Assembly: GCA_030695945.1 (NCBI GenBank)
Contig: JAUYOG010000022.1
Coordinates: forward strand, 186,001-250,000
Origin: Ramlibacter sp.
Lineage (GTDB): Bacteria > Pseudomonadota > Gammaproteobacteria > Burkholderiales > Burkholderiaceae_C
DNA length: 64,000 bases
Reading direction: 5' to 3'
The number at the start of each line of letters is the position of its first letter. Position 1 is the stretch's first letter. Below are positions 39,310 through 48,408 of this stretch, in pieces. Both the position numbers and the translations under genes were made by a program. The notes beneath the pieces are model-generated. The model was not told where the DNA came from. It saw only the letters and a list, made by a program, of their open reading frames with translations, and searched no databases.

Positions 39310-40395
39310 TCAGGCCAGGCGCAACACCGCGATCGGCGGCAGGTCCCGCGACAGGCACTGCCACGTGTCGCCGGCATCTTCGCTCGTCCACAGGCCGCCG
39401 GTGGTGGAACCCATCGCCAGCGTCGTGCCGTCCGCGCCGGCGGCGAGCGCGTGCCGATAGACGAGGTGGTAGGCGTCCTGCTGCGGCAAGCCCTCGCCGT
39501 GCGTCGAAAAGGTGCTTCCGCCGTCTTTCGTCTGGGTGACGACCACCCGGCCTTCCGGCGCCACGCGCTGGCCGTCCGAGTGCGCGGGCACGAACCACGC
39601 CCGCTGCGGGTCGAGCGGGTGCGCGGCCACGGCGAAGCCGAACCCGCTCGGCCGGGGGGTCGCGATCGCGCTCCACTTCAGGCCGCCATCGGCCGAGCGG
39701 AAGATGCCGCCATGGTGCTGGCACCACAGCACGTCCGGGTGTGCCGCGCATTGGTCGATGCGGTGCGGGTCCTGGATGTTGGGATCTTCGCGGCGCTCGG
39801 GCGGCATGAAGTCCGCCACCATGCCGGACGAGGTGTTGGTCCAGCTGGCGCCGCCGTCGCGCGTCTGCCAGACGCCGCCGCAGGAGATCGCGACCGTCAC
39901 GTGACCCGCATCGCGCGGATCGACCAGGATCGAGTGGATGCCGGCCCAGTCGTAGCCGCCTCCGAACCACTCCTTGCGCTCGGGCCGGTTCCACAGGCTT
40001 TCCACCAGCTGCCAGCTTGCGCCGCCGTCGCGCGATGTGAAGAGGCCTGCGGGCAGGCAGCCTGCCCACAGGCGGCCGTCCGAGCCCGCTTCGAGCGACC
40101 AGACCTGGTCCACGGTCCAGGGCATGGCATCGTCCTTCCACGGGCCCTCGGTCGGCTTGGGTGGAAAAGCAGGCTGCGCCACCTCCTTCCATTCGCTCCC
40201 GCCGTCAACGCTCTTCCAGAGCTTGACGCCGAAGTGCCCGAGCCGCAGCGCCGCATAGCACGCGCCGTCGTGCGGGTTCGCCAGGAACTGGCTGACCGGC
40301 TCTCCGGGAAAGCGCGGGTTGCCGATGCGCCACCCGCCCTGCGCCCGTCGCACAGCGAACAGGCCCTTGCGTGTCCCGACCCACAATGTCTGCAT
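39310..40395 (-). CDS. BNR/Asp-box beta-propeller protein (sialidase-like fold)
   Basis: 361 residues without signal peptide, so probably cytosolic. Six Asp-box repeats (S/T-x-D-x-G-x-x-W) are visible: SVDGGSEW, SRDGGASW, TRDGGASW, SADGGLKW, TKDGGSTF and SEDAGDTW. They indicate a six- to seven-bladed propeller like sialidases or plant HCF136. No sialidase catalytic arginine triad is obvious, so enzymatic activity is unproven. Its ribosome site AGGAGG is formed by the last Gly-Gly codons of the MoaD-like gene upstream, one base away, so the two are cotranslated. Confidence 0.85.
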   Translation of the reverse strand: MQTLWVGTRKGLFAVRRAQGGWRIGNPRFPGEPVSQFLANPHDGACYAALRLGHFGVKLWKSVDGGSEWKEVAQPAFPPKPTEGPWKDDAMPWTVDQVWSLEAGSDGRLWAGCLPAGLFTSRDGGASWQLVESLWNRPERKEWFGGGYDWAGIHSILVDPRDAGHVTVAISCGGVWQTRDGGASWTNTSSGMVADFMPPERREDPNIQDPHRIDQCAAHPDVLWCQHHGGIFRSADGGLKWSAIATPRPSGFGFAVAAHPLDPQRAWFVPAHSDGQRVAPEGRVVVTQTKDGGSTFSTHGEGLPQQDAYHLVYRHALAAGADGTTLAMGSTTGGLWTSEDAGDTWQCLSRDLPPIAVLRLA

Positions 40396-40396
40396 C

Positions 40397-40666
40397 TCAG
40401 CCTCCTGTCAGGGCCTGGATCACCATCACCTTGTCGCCCTGCCGCAAGGACACGTCCAGTTGAGTCCGGCTGGCGATCTGCCGTGCATTCACGAAAACGG
40501 CCACATGCTTGCGCACCGCCCCCTGCTCGTCAAGGACGTAAGACCGGAGCGCTGGCGCCGCGTGGAATGCATTGTCGAGCGCTTCCCGCAGCGTCGCGCC
40601 CTCCACCGCCTGGGGGGCGCACGGGACGTGGCGCGTCAGCGCCGGGGCGAATTCGACCGTGGGCAT
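40397..40666 (-). CDS. MoaD/ThiS-like ubiquitin-fold protein
   Basis: 89 residues from ATG 40666. The beta-grasp pattern is present: PTVEFAPALTRHV start, VEGATLREALDNAF helix, VFVNARQI and LRQGDKVMVIQALTGG end. The C-terminal Gly-Gly is what sulfur-carrier proteins use for adenylation and thiocarboxylation. It is not in a moa or thi cluster. It lies four bases after the RND pump gene and one base before the beta-propeller gene. It resembles the MoaD/ThiS proteins that occur next to BNR proteins in other bacteria. Target and E1 partner are unknown. Confidence 0.8.
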   Translation of the reverse strand: MPTVEFAPALTRHVPCAPQAVEGATLREALDNAFHAAPALRSYVLDEQGAVRKHVAVFVNARQIASRTQLDVSLRQGDKVMVIQALTGG

Positions 40667-40670
40667 CTTC

Positions 40671-43600
40671 CTATTTCGCGACCAGGTCACCGTCGTGGTG
40701 CGGCGCCAGCGCGTCCTTGGCCACCGCGTGATTGGCGCCGGGCACCTTGCCGCGCGCGAAGAGCATGTACATGGTCGGGACGACGAAGATGGTGAGCAGC
40801 GTGCCCAGCGACATGCCGCCCACGATGACCCAGCCGATCTGGGTGCGGCTTTCCGCGCCGGCGCCGCTCGCCAGGGCCAGCGGCATCGCACCCAGCACCA
40901 TCGCGCCGGTGGTCATCAGGATCGGCCGCAGCCGCTGGGATGCGGCCTTGACCACCGCGTCCACCGTGCCAAGCCCCTGTTCGCGCAGCTTGTTGGTGAA
41001 CTCCACGATCAGGATGCCGTGCTTGGTGATGAGCCCCACCAGCGTGATGAGGCCGATCTGCGAATACACGTTCAGCGACCCGCCCGACCACTTGAGCGCC
41101 AGCAGGGCGCCGATCATCGACAGCGGAACCGACAGCATGATGACCAGCGGGTCGACGAAGCTTTCGAACTGCGCCGCCAGCACCAGGAAGATGAACAGCA
41201 GCGCAAGCGCGAACACGATGGCCAGCGCGCCCTGGGAGTTCCGGAATTCGCGCGAGGTGCCGTTCAGCTCGGTGGTGTAGCCGGGCTTGAGGACCTTGGC
41301 CGCCGTCTGTTCCATGAACGCCAGCGCCTCGCCAAGCGAATAGTCGGGCGCCAGGCTGCCCGTGATCGACACGGAGCGCCGCTGGCCGAAGTGGTTGAGC
41401 TCGCGCGGGCTGACGCTCTCGCGCACCTTGACCAGCGCCGACAGCGGGATCATCGTGTCGCCCCGGCCGCGCACGTTGATGCTGTCGATGTCCTCGGGCG
41501 TGCTGCGGCCGCGCGCCTCGGTCTGGACGATCACGTCGTACTGCTCCGCATCGCGCTTGTAGCGCGTGACGTTGCGGCCGCCGAGCATGGTTTCGAGGGC
41601 CTTGGCGACCACTTCGACGCTCACCCCCATGTCGGCCGCCTTCTCGCGGTCCACCTCGATGCGCAGCTCCGGCTTGTTCAGGCGCAGGTCGATGTCGGGC
41701 GAGACGATCCCGGGGTTCTTCGCGATCTCGTCGAGCATCTGGCGCGCGACGCGGCTGAGGTTCTCGTAGCTGTCCGAAGTCTGGATCACGAAGTTCAGCG
41801 GCCGCTCGCGGAAGCCCTGGCCCAGCGACGGCGGCGTGATGATGAAGGCGTTGACCCCCGGCAAGGCGTTGGTCTTGGGACCCAGTTCGCGCGCGAGGTC
41901 CAGCGTCGTGCGCTGGCGCTTTTCCCAGTCGATGGTGCGGTAGACCACGCTCGCCTGCGACACCGTGGGGTTGCCCACATTGGCGAAAATGCGGTCGAAT
42001 TCCGTGTAGGGCTGGCCGATCTTCTCCAGCGCCTGGGCATAGCGGTCGGTGTAGTCGAGGGTCGATCCGTCCGGCGCGTTCACGCTAGCGAGGATGGTGC
42101 CGCGGTCCTCCAGCGGCGAGAGTTCCTGGCGCATGGTGGGCCACACGGCGACGATGGCCAGCGCGCTGAGCACCATGACGCCGATCACCAGCCAGCGCGC
42201 CTGCAGCACCTTGTCCATCAGCACCGGGGCGCTGCCCGGCGCGGGCCGCCGCCGCGCGAGCAGCACCCAACGCAGGACGCGGGCGTATCGGTCGCAAAGC
42301 ACCGTCAGCCAGCGCTCCATGTGGCTGTCGAACCAGGTCGGCCTGGGGTTGTGGCGCAGCAGTTTGGAGCACATCATCGGCGTCAGCGTCAGCGCGACGA
42401 AGCCCGACACCAGCACCGCGCCGGCCAGCGCCAGCGCGAACTCGACGAAAAGGCGGCCCGTCCGCCCGGGCGTGAAGGCGAGCGGCGCGTAGACCGCGAC
42501 CAGCGTGAGCGTCATCGTGATCACGGCGAAACCGATTTCGCGCGCCCCCCGGATTGCCGCGGAGAACGGGTCCTGCCCCTCCTCGATGTGCCGGAAGATG
42601 TTCTCCAGCATCACGATCGCGTCGTCCACCACCAGCCCGATGGCCAGCACCAGGGCCAGCAGCGTCAGCGTGTTGATGGTGAAGCCGGCGAGAGCCATCA
42701 TGGCGAAAGTGCCGACCAGGCTGACCGGGATGGTGACGATCGGGATGATGGACGCACGCACCGTGCGCAGGAAGACGAAGATCACCAGGGCCACCAGCAG
42801 GATGGCCTCCGTGATGGTCGTGTACACGTTCTTGACCGAGCGGTCGATGAAGGCCGAGTTGTCGTTCGCGATCTCGATGCTGATGTCCGCGGGCAGGTCT
42901 GCCTTGAGCTTCGGGATCATCTCGCGCACGCCCGCCGACAGGTCCAGCGGATTGGCCGTGGCCTGGCGGATCACGCCGGCGGATATCGCCGTCTTGCCGT
43001 TCAGCCGCACGCGGCTGCGCTCGTCGGCCGCTGCTTCCTGCACGCGCGCCACGTCGCGCACCTTCACCGGGAACCCGGCGACGTTCTTGATGACGATTTC
43101 GCCGAACTGGGCGGGCCGCACCAGGTCGGTCTGCGACGTGACGCTGAACTCACGCTGCTGCGATTCGATCCGCCCCGCAGGCAGCTCCAGGTTGCTGCGC
43201 CGGATCGCGTCTTCCACGTCCTGCGTGGTGAGCCGGTAGCCAGCCAGCTTGTCCGGGTCGAGCCACACGCGCATGGCGTACTTGCGTTCGCCGTAGATGC
43301 GGACGTCGGCCACGCCGGTCACCGTCTGCAGGCGTGATTTGACGATGCGGTTGACCAGGTCGTTGATCTGCAACGGGCTCAGCGTGTCGCTGGTGAACGC
43401 GAGCCAGATCACCGGGAAGGCGTCCGCCTCGACCTTGGCGATGACCGGCTCGTCGATCTGCTGGGGCAGCTTGTTGCGCACCCGGGAAGTGCGGTCCCGC
43501 ACCTCGGCAGCGGCGGCATCGGCATCCTTTTCGAGCCGGAAACGCACCGAGATCTGGCTCTGCTCGGCGCGGCTGATCGATGTGATCACGTCCACGGCGT

Positions 43601-43823
43601 CGATGCCGGCGATGGAGTCCTCCAGCGGCTTGGTGACCTGGGTTTCGATCACCTCGGCCGACGCGCCCGGGTACCGCACGCTCACGGTGACCACCGGCTC
43701 GTCGATCTTGGGGTACTCGCGCACCGACAGGCGGTTGTAGCTGACGGCGCCGATCAGCACCACGAGCAGCGACAGCACGGTGGCGAAGACCGGGCGCCGT
43801 ATCGCAATTTCAGGCAGCTGCAT
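40671..43823 (-). CDS. RND multidrug efflux permease (HAE-1 family)
   Basis: 1050 residues, the usual length, with twelve membrane helices and two large periplasmic loops. It begins IAIRRPVFATVLSLLVVLIG. The proton-relay pair of Asp in TM4 is in LAIGLVVDDAIVMLENIFRH. ALAGAVLVSGFVALTLTPMM is the later signature. Its membrane fusion protein is directly upstream. No outer-membrane channel gene is nearby, so it probably uses a TolC-type protein encoded elsewhere. Substrates are not predictable. Confidence 0.94.
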   Translation of the reverse strand: MQLPEIAIRRPVFATVLSLLVVLIGAVSYNRLSVREYPKIDEPVVTVSVRYPGASAEVIETQVTKPLEDSIAGIDAVDVITSISRAEQSQISVRFRLEKDADAAAAEVRDRTSRVRNKLPQQIDEPVIAKVEADAFPVIWLAFTSDTLSPLQINDLVNRIVKSRLQTVTGVADVRIYGERKYAMRVWLDPDKLAGYRLTTQDVEDAIRRSNLELPAGRIESQQREFSVTSQTDLVRPAQFGEIVIKNVAGFPVKVRDVARVQEAAADERSRVRLNGKTAISAGVIRQATANPLDLSAGVREMIPKLKADLPADISIEIANDNSAFIDRSVKNVYTTITEAILLVALVIFVFLRTVRASIIPIVTIPVSLVGTFAMMALAGFTINTLTLLALVLAIGLVVDDAIVMLENIFRHIEEGQDPFSAAIRGAREIGFAVITMTLTLVAVYAPLAFTPGRTGRLFVEFALALAGAVLVSGFVALTLTPMMCSKLLRHNPRPTWFDSHMERWLTVLCDRYARVLRWVLLARRRPAPGSAPVLMDKVLQARWLVIGVMVLSALAIVAVWPTMRQELSPLEDRGTILASVNAPDGSTLDYTDRYAQALEKIGQPYTEFDRIFANVGNPTVSQASVVYRTIDWEKRQRTTLDLARELGPKTNALPGVNAFIITPPSLGQGFRERPLNFVIQTSDSYENLSRVARQMLDEIAKNPGIVSPDIDLRLNKPELRIEVDREKAADMGVSVEVVAKALETMLGGRNVTRYKRDAEQYDVIVQTEARGRSTPEDIDSINVRGRGDTMIPLSALVKVRESVSPRELNHFGQRRSVSITGSLAPDYSLGEALAFMEQTAAKVLKPGYTTELNGTSREFRNSQGALAIVFALALLFIFLVLAAQFESFVDPLVIMLSVPLSMIGALLALKWSGGSLNVYSQIGLITLVGLITKHGILIVEFTNKLREQGLGTVDAVVKAASQRLRPILMTTGAMVLGAMPLALASGAGAESRTQIGWVIVGGMSLGTLLTIFVVPTMYMLFARGKVPGANHAVAKDALAPHHDGDLVAK

Positions 43824-43850
43824 CGGGATGTCTCCGGGAGGGGCGGGCCG

Positions 43851-45140
43851 TCAGCGGCCGGCGGCGGTCGCCGCGACGAGGCAGGGGTTGGGCCCGTCCA
43901 GCCTTGGAGCCGGCTGCCGCGCGGAAATTCCCGCGGGGGCGGCTGCGGGCTGTGCGCTGGCCGGTCCGCTGGCGGGGGCGGCCCGCGCCGCCGCGGCGCC
44001 GTTCGATGCGGCCGCACCGGCCGGACGGCTGAGGTCGACGATGCGAACCGGCATGCCGTCCTTCTGCACCCGTTGCTGGCCCGCGGTGACGACCATGTCG
44101 CCGGGCTGCAGCCCATCGAGGATTTCCACCCGGCCCGGGCGGCGGATGCCGACCTTGACTTCGACCCGCTGCGCGATCCGCGTGTCCTGGTCCGGCCCGT
44201 CGACCAGGCGGATGACGAACTGGCGGCCCGCCTGCGGCACGATGGCCTCCTCGGGAATGACGCGGGCGCTGTCGCGCTCGCCGAACACGGCGGTGATGCG
44301 CGCGAACATGCCGGGGCGCAACTGCAGGTGCCGGTTGTCGATGCAGGCGCGGATGCCGACGGACCGGCCGTTGGCATCCACCAGCGGGTCGATCGCCTGC
44401 ACCACGGCGGCGTACTTGCGGCCGGGCAACGCGTCGAGATCGACATAAGCGGTCTGGCCCCGCTGCACCTTGGTCTGGAACCGCTCGGGCAGGCGGAAGT
44501 CCACGAAGATCGCGTCCATGTCTTCGATGTTGACGATGTCCGCGCCGTCCTTGAGGTAGTCGCCCACGCTGATGTTGCGGATGCCGGCGATGCCGTCGAA
44601 CGGTGCGACGATGCGCAAGCGGGCCGCAGTGGCGCGGGCCAGGGACAGCTTGGCCTGCGACACCTGGAGGTTCGCCGCACTCTCGTCCACGGATCGCTGG
44701 CTGATGAAGCCCTGCGCCACGAGCTCCTGGTTGCGCTTGTGGTTGGCCTGCGCGATCGACAGCTCCGCTTGCGCCTGCTGCACCTGCGCCAGGGGGAGCT
44801 GGTCGTCCAGCTGCACCAGCAGCTGGCCCCTGCGCACGCGGTCGCCGTCGCGAAAATTGAGCTGCCTCACGCGCCCGCTCACCTCCGGCCGGAGCACCAC
44901 GCTTTGTCGCGACCTCAGGCTGCCCACCGCCTGGGCATCGTCGGTGATTCGTGTCACCTCCACCCGCGCGACTTCGACCGCAGGCGCCCGCGACGGCCCG
45001 CTGGCCTGGCCGGCCGGGGCGCTCGCCTGCCCGTTGTCGGGCCGGGGCGCGGCAGGCTTGTGCTGGTACCACCAGGCGAGGCCTGAGGCGGCGGCGATGC
45101 CGGCGGCCGCGACGACTGTATAAATTGCTTTCGATGCCAT
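43851..45140 (-). CDS. RND efflux membrane fusion protein (HlyD/AcrA type)
   Basis: Periplasmic adaptor linking the RND permease to an outer-membrane channel. 429 residues from ATG 45140. One N-terminal helix (AIYTVVAAAGIAAASGLAWW) is not followed by a lipobox. The lipoyl domain starts VVLRPEVSGRVRQLNFRDG. A coiled-coil hairpin, a beta-barrel (APFDGIAGIRNISVGDY) and an Ala/Pro-rich tail ending VAATAAGR complete it. It is cotranscribed with the permease, 27 bp away. Confidence 0.93.
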   Translation of the reverse strand: MASKAIYTVVAAAGIAAASGLAWWYQHKPAAPRPDNGQASAPAGQASGPSRAPAVEVARVEVTRITDDAQAVGSLRSRQSVVLRPEVSGRVRQLNFRDGDRVRRGQLLVQLDDQLPLAQVQQAQAELSIAQANHKRNQELVAQGFISQRSVDESAANLQVSQAKLSLARATAARLRIVAPFDGIAGIRNISVGDYLKDGADIVNIEDMDAIFVDFRLPERFQTKVQRGQTAYVDLDALPGRKYAAVVQAIDPLVDANGRSVGIRACIDNRHLQLRPGMFARITAVFGERDSARVIPEEAIVPQAGRQFVIRLVDGPDQDTRIAQRVEVKVGIRRPGRVEILDGLQPGDMVVTAGQQRVQKDGMPVRIVDLSRPAGAAASNGAAAARAAPASGPASAQPAAAPAGISARQPAPRLDGPNPCLVAATAAGR

Positions 45141-45288
45141 GAGGAAGTTGGGACGGCGGGGGCGGAAGCCGTAACTGGTTGTTGCCCCGACCAACTCGCC
45201 AATGTAGCAGCAGCGGCTGCGCCGGGCATGCGCGTTGGCCCTATTCCCAAGCCGTGGGCCGGGACTCGCCCGCCGTTTTACCCGCTCT

Positions 45289-45750
45289 TTACATTGGGGC
45301 CGGCAGCCGGCCCATCGCCACTTCGACGCCCTTGTTGGCGAGGACGTCGGCGCGTTCGTTGCCGATGTCGCCGTTGTGCCCGCGTACCCAGCGCCACTCG
45401 ATGACGTGCCCGCCGGCGTTCACCAGCTCGTCCAGCGCCTGCCACAGCTCCTGGTTCTTCACCGGCTGCTTGGTGGACGTGCGCCAGCCCTTGGCCTTCC
45501 AGCCGGGCAGCCATTCGGTCATTCCCTTCAGCACGTACTGGCTGTCGACGTTCAGGGTCACGGCGCAGGGGCGCTTGAGCGCCTGCAGCGCCTGGATCAC
45601 GGCCATCAGCTCCATGCGGTTGTTGGTGGTCAGCCGCTCGCCGCCGTAGAGCTCCTTTTCGGTGGCGCCGGACTTGAGCAGGACGCCCCACCCGCCGGGC
45701 CCGGGATTGCCCTTGCACGCGCCGTCCGTGTAGATCACGACCTGATTCAC
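45289..45750 (-). CDS. rnhA: Ribonuclease HI
   Basis: Cleaves RNA in RNA-DNA hybrids. 153 residues from GTG 45750, whose GTGA overlaps the stop of the upstream methyltransferase gene. All catalytic residues are visible: Asp in [19 protein letters not shown], Glu in [14 protein letters not shown], Asp in [11 protein letters not shown], and the final His/Asp region in [17 protein letters not shown]. Confidence 0.97.
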   Translation of the reverse strand: MNQVVIYTDGACKGNPGPGGWGVLLKSGATEKELYGGERLTTNNRMELMAVIQALQALKRPCAVTLNVDSQYVLKGMTEWLPGWKAKGWRTSTKQPVKNQELWQALDELVNAGGHVIEWRWVRGHNGDIGNERADVLANKGVEVAMGRLPAPM

Positions 45751-46535
45751 TGATGCTCTTCCAGGTAGGTGGGGTGATGGCCGCGATTGGCCAGCGGGAC
45801 GGGCGCCGTGGCGATGCCGGCCGCGGGTTTCCAGGCTTTCCCGATCAACTTGATCCCGCGCACGCGCTTGACGGCGACGAGGAAGTACACGGCGCCGAAG
45901 ATCGGCCACCAGCGCTCGCCGGCCACGTCCATCCAGTCGTAGCGGTCCAGCCACTTCTCGCTGTTCATCGCCGGGCGGTAACAGCCGAAGGTGCCGGACT
46001 CCACTTCGAAACTCAGCAGCCGCAGCCAGTCCCGCAGCCGCCAGTAGCCGATGAACTCGCCCGCATCGGGCAGGTACAGCTCACCGAATCCCAGCCTCTG
46101 GTAGAGGTGCGCGCGCCGTTGCCGCAGCCCCCAGAGGCTCGCCGGGTTCAGGCAGCAGATCACGACCTTGCCTTCGGGCACCAGCACCCGCTCGACCTCG
46201 CGCAGCGTGGCATGCGGGTCGGTGTTGAGCTCCAGCGAATGGGGCAGCACCACCAGGTCCAGGCTGTTTTCCTGGAACGGCAGCGCCGCGAAGTCCGTGA
46301 TCAGCGACGGCTGGGGCTGCAGCGAATCGGGGGCCGGCGGCTCGCGCAAGGCCAGCCATTTGTGCGGCATGCGGTTGGCCTGCAGCGTGTCGAGCTCCGG
46401 CAGGCCCAGCTGCAGGGCGTGGTAGCCGAAGATGTCGGACACGGCGCGGTCGAACTCCGCCCGTTCCCAGGCCAGCAGGTAACGGCCGGGCGGGGTTTCG
46501 AACCACTGCCGCATTCCTATAATCTGGTCGCTCAT
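45747..46535 (-). CDS. Class I SAM-dependent methyltransferase
   Basis: 262 residues from ATG 46535. The core is recognisable from [19 protein letters not shown] near the N terminus, the acidic strand [20 protein letters not shown] and [18 protein letters not shown]. This group, present next to rnhA in many Burkholderiales, has no known substrate. It is divergent from a decayed gloB gene, and the two start codons share the bases at 46533-46536. It overlaps rnhA by 4 bp. Confidence 0.85.
   Translation of the reverse strand: MSDQIIGMRQWFETPPGRYLLAWERAEFDRAVSDIFGYHALQLGLPELDTLQANRMPHKWLALREPPAPDSLQPQPSLITDFAALPFQENSLDLVVLPHSLELNTDPHATLREVERVLVPEGKVVICCLNPASLWGLRQRRAHLYQRLGFGELYLPDAGEFIGYWRLRDWLRLLSFEVESGTFGCYRPAMNSEKWLDRYDWMDVAGERWWPIFGAVYFLVAVKRVRGIKLIGKAWKPAAGIATAPVPLANRGHHPTYLEEHQ
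46518..46523 (+). promoter_or_regulatory. -10 element upstream of the gloB remnant and mltD
   Basis: A perfect TATAAT on the plus strand eleven bases before the gloB start, with a weak -35 TTTCGA at 46496-46501. Transcription from near 46530 would be almost leaderless for gloB and could now serve the lytic transglycosylase gene downstream. Confidence 0.5.
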
Positions 46536-46710
46536 GAAGCTGATACCGCTGCCGGCCTTCCAAGACAATAACCTCTGGGTCTTGCAGCGTGACGGCCTGC
46601 AACAGGAAGCGATTCTAGTCACGCACCACCGTCCCGGCCCGAAATATGCCCGGGTTGCGGAACCCCACGGCATCGAGCTGATCAATTACAGTCGGCGTTG
46701 CGCGGGATGA
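46534..46710 (+). pseudogene. gloB: gloB (hydroxyacylglutathione hydrolase) remnant
   Basis: The frame begins [18 protein letters not shown], the conserved GloB N terminus, then jumps to LQQEAILVTHH, which normally lies some 35 residues further on, and ends after 58 codons (TGA 46708-46710). The metal-binding THxHxDH motif and the remainder of the roughly 255-residue enzyme are gone. At least two internal deletions are implied. The start and promoter are retained. Divergent position next to the methyltransferase and upstream of mltD matches intact gloB in relatives. A second gloB may exist elsewhere. Confidence 0.75.
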
Positions 46711-46755
46711 CGCCGCGGCATTCGCCGCCATCCGACAATGGAAGAACGTATTCAG

Positions 46756-48276
46756 ATGAAGCTGTACCACATCGCGGCGCTTTCGGCCCTACTCTGGCTG
46801 GCCGGCTGCGCCACCCCGCCGGCTTCCGAGACGCCCAAGGCCCCTGCCGCCCCCGCGGCGGCGGCCCAGCCCAGCGCCCCCCCGGTCATCCCGACCGGCC
46901 CGCTCCAGCCCATCACGGCGGCCGAGGCCGCATCGCGCGGCGTCGCCGAATTGCAGCCGCCGGCCGATCTCTGGCACCGGATCCGCCGCGGTTTCGCGAT
47001 GCCGAACCTCGAGAGCGACCTCGTCCGCCAGCAGGAGCAGTGGTATGTGTCGCGGCCGGATTACATCCAGCGCATGACCGAGCGCTCGCGCAAGTACCTC
47101 TTCCACATCGTCGAGGAGCTCGAGCGCCGCAACATGCCGACCGAGCTGGCGTTGCTGCCCTTCATCGAGAGCGCGTTCAACCCGCAGGCCGTCTCGAGTG
47201 CGCGGGCGGCCGGCATGTGGCAGTTCATGCCGGCCACGGGCCAGTACTTCGAGCTCAAGCAGAACGTGTTTCGCGACGACCGGAGGGACGTGCTCGCGTC
47301 CACGAGGGCCGCGCTCGATTACCTGCAGAAGCTGCACGGCATGTTCGGCGACTGGCACCTCGCGCTGGCTGCATACAACTGGGGCGAGGGCAGCGTGGGC
47401 CGCGCCATTGCGCGCAACCAGAAGAGCGGGCTGGGCACGTCGTACCTCGACCTGAACATGCCCAACGAGACGCGCAACTACGTGCCCAAGCTGCAGGCGG
47501 TCAAGAACATCGTCGCCAACCCCGAGGGCCTGCGCACCGAGCTGCCGCTCATCGAGAACCACCCCTACTTCCAGACGGTGACCGTCACCCGCGACATCGA
47601 TGTGGAGCTGGCCGCGAAACTGGCCGACGTCTCGATCGATGACTTCAAGGCGCTCAACCCGTCGATGAAGCGCCCGGTGATCCTCGCGGCAGGAACGCCC
47701 GAGATCCTCCTGCCCTGGGACAACGCCAAGGTGTTCCAGCGCAACTTCGAGGCTTACACCGTCGGACAGTACGCAAGCTGGACCGCCTGGAGCGCCCCCT
47801 CGACCATGAGCGTTTCGGAGGCCGCGCGCCGGGTGGGGATGAATGAGAACGACCTGCGCAATGTCAACACCATTCCCCCGCGCATGTTGATCAAGGCGGG
47901 ATCCGTGCTGATCGTCCCGCGTTCGGCGAAGATGCTGAATGACGTGACCGGTCAGGTCGCGGACCACGGCCAGCTCAACCTCGCGCCGGAGATGGTGACC
48001 CGTCGCACGACCGTGAAGGCGGGCAAGCGCGACACGGTGGCATCCATCGCCAAGCGATACCGCCTCAGCGCGGCGCAGGTGGCCGACTGGAACGACGTGG
48101 GCGCGTCCGCCGCCTTCAAGGCCGGGCAGCAGGTGGTCGTGTACCTGCCGGTCAAGACCGGTGTGCACAATTCCACCCGCGTGCGCGCCAAGTCGGTGGC
48201 GCCCCGCGCAACCGCCCGCAACGCCGCTTCGCGCCCTGCCGCCAAGGGCCCGGTAAAGAAGAAGCAGCGCCGTTGA
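46756..48276 (+). CDS. mltD: Membrane-bound lytic murein transglycosylase D-like lipoprotein
   Basis: 506 residues from ATG 46756, where a lipoprotein signal (SALLWLAGC) follows. An SLT catalytic domain has the general-acid Glu in LALLPFIESAFNPQAVSS, AAGMWQFMPATGQYF and LALAAYNWGEGSV. Two LysM-like regions follow, one at about residues 345-385 (VSEAARRVGMNENDLRNVN) and one at about 418-465 (DTVASIAKRYRLSAAQVADW). The basic C-terminal tail ends KKKQRR. Cleaves glycan strands in peptidoglycan. Confidence 0.92.
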   Translation: MKLYHIAALSALLWLAGCATPPASETPKAPAAPAAAAQPSAPPVIPTGPLQPITAAEAASRGVAELQPPADLWHRIRRGFAMPNLESDLVRQQEQWYVSRPDYIQRMTERSRKYLFHIVEELERRNMPTELALLPFIESAFNPQAVSSARAAGMWQFMPATGQYFELKQNVFRDDRRDVLASTRAALDYLQKLHGMFGDWHLALAAYNWGEGSVGRAIARNQKSGLGTSYLDLNMPNETRNYVPKLQAVKNIVANPEGLRTELPLIENHPYFQTVTVTRDIDVELAAKLADVSIDDFKALNPSMKRPVILAAGTPEILLPWDNAKVFQRNFEAYTVGQYASWTAWSAPSTMSVSEAARRVGMNENDLRNVNTIPPRMLIKAGSVLIVPRSAKMLNDVTGQVADHGQLNLAPEMVTRRTTVKAGKRDTVASIAKRYRLSAAQVADWNDVGASAAFKAGQQVVVYLPVKTGVHNSTRVRAKSVAPRATARNAASRPAAKGPVKKKQRR

Positions 48277-48408
48277 GCGCCTGAACTGAAACAAACTGTC
48301 ACCGGATAGCGCAGGACAGCTCCGACGGGGATTCGCTCCCCTCTCCGATGCCGCAACTGCCGGGCTGGGTGCACAGTGGTCCTACTTTCTCTCGAAAGGA
48401 GACCAACC

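Noticed and set aside
39310-40395. Active sialidase or glycosidase
   Set aside because: Asp-box repeats are present, but I see no convincing arginine triad or catalytic Tyr/Glu pair, and there is no signal peptide, so I only call a propeller.
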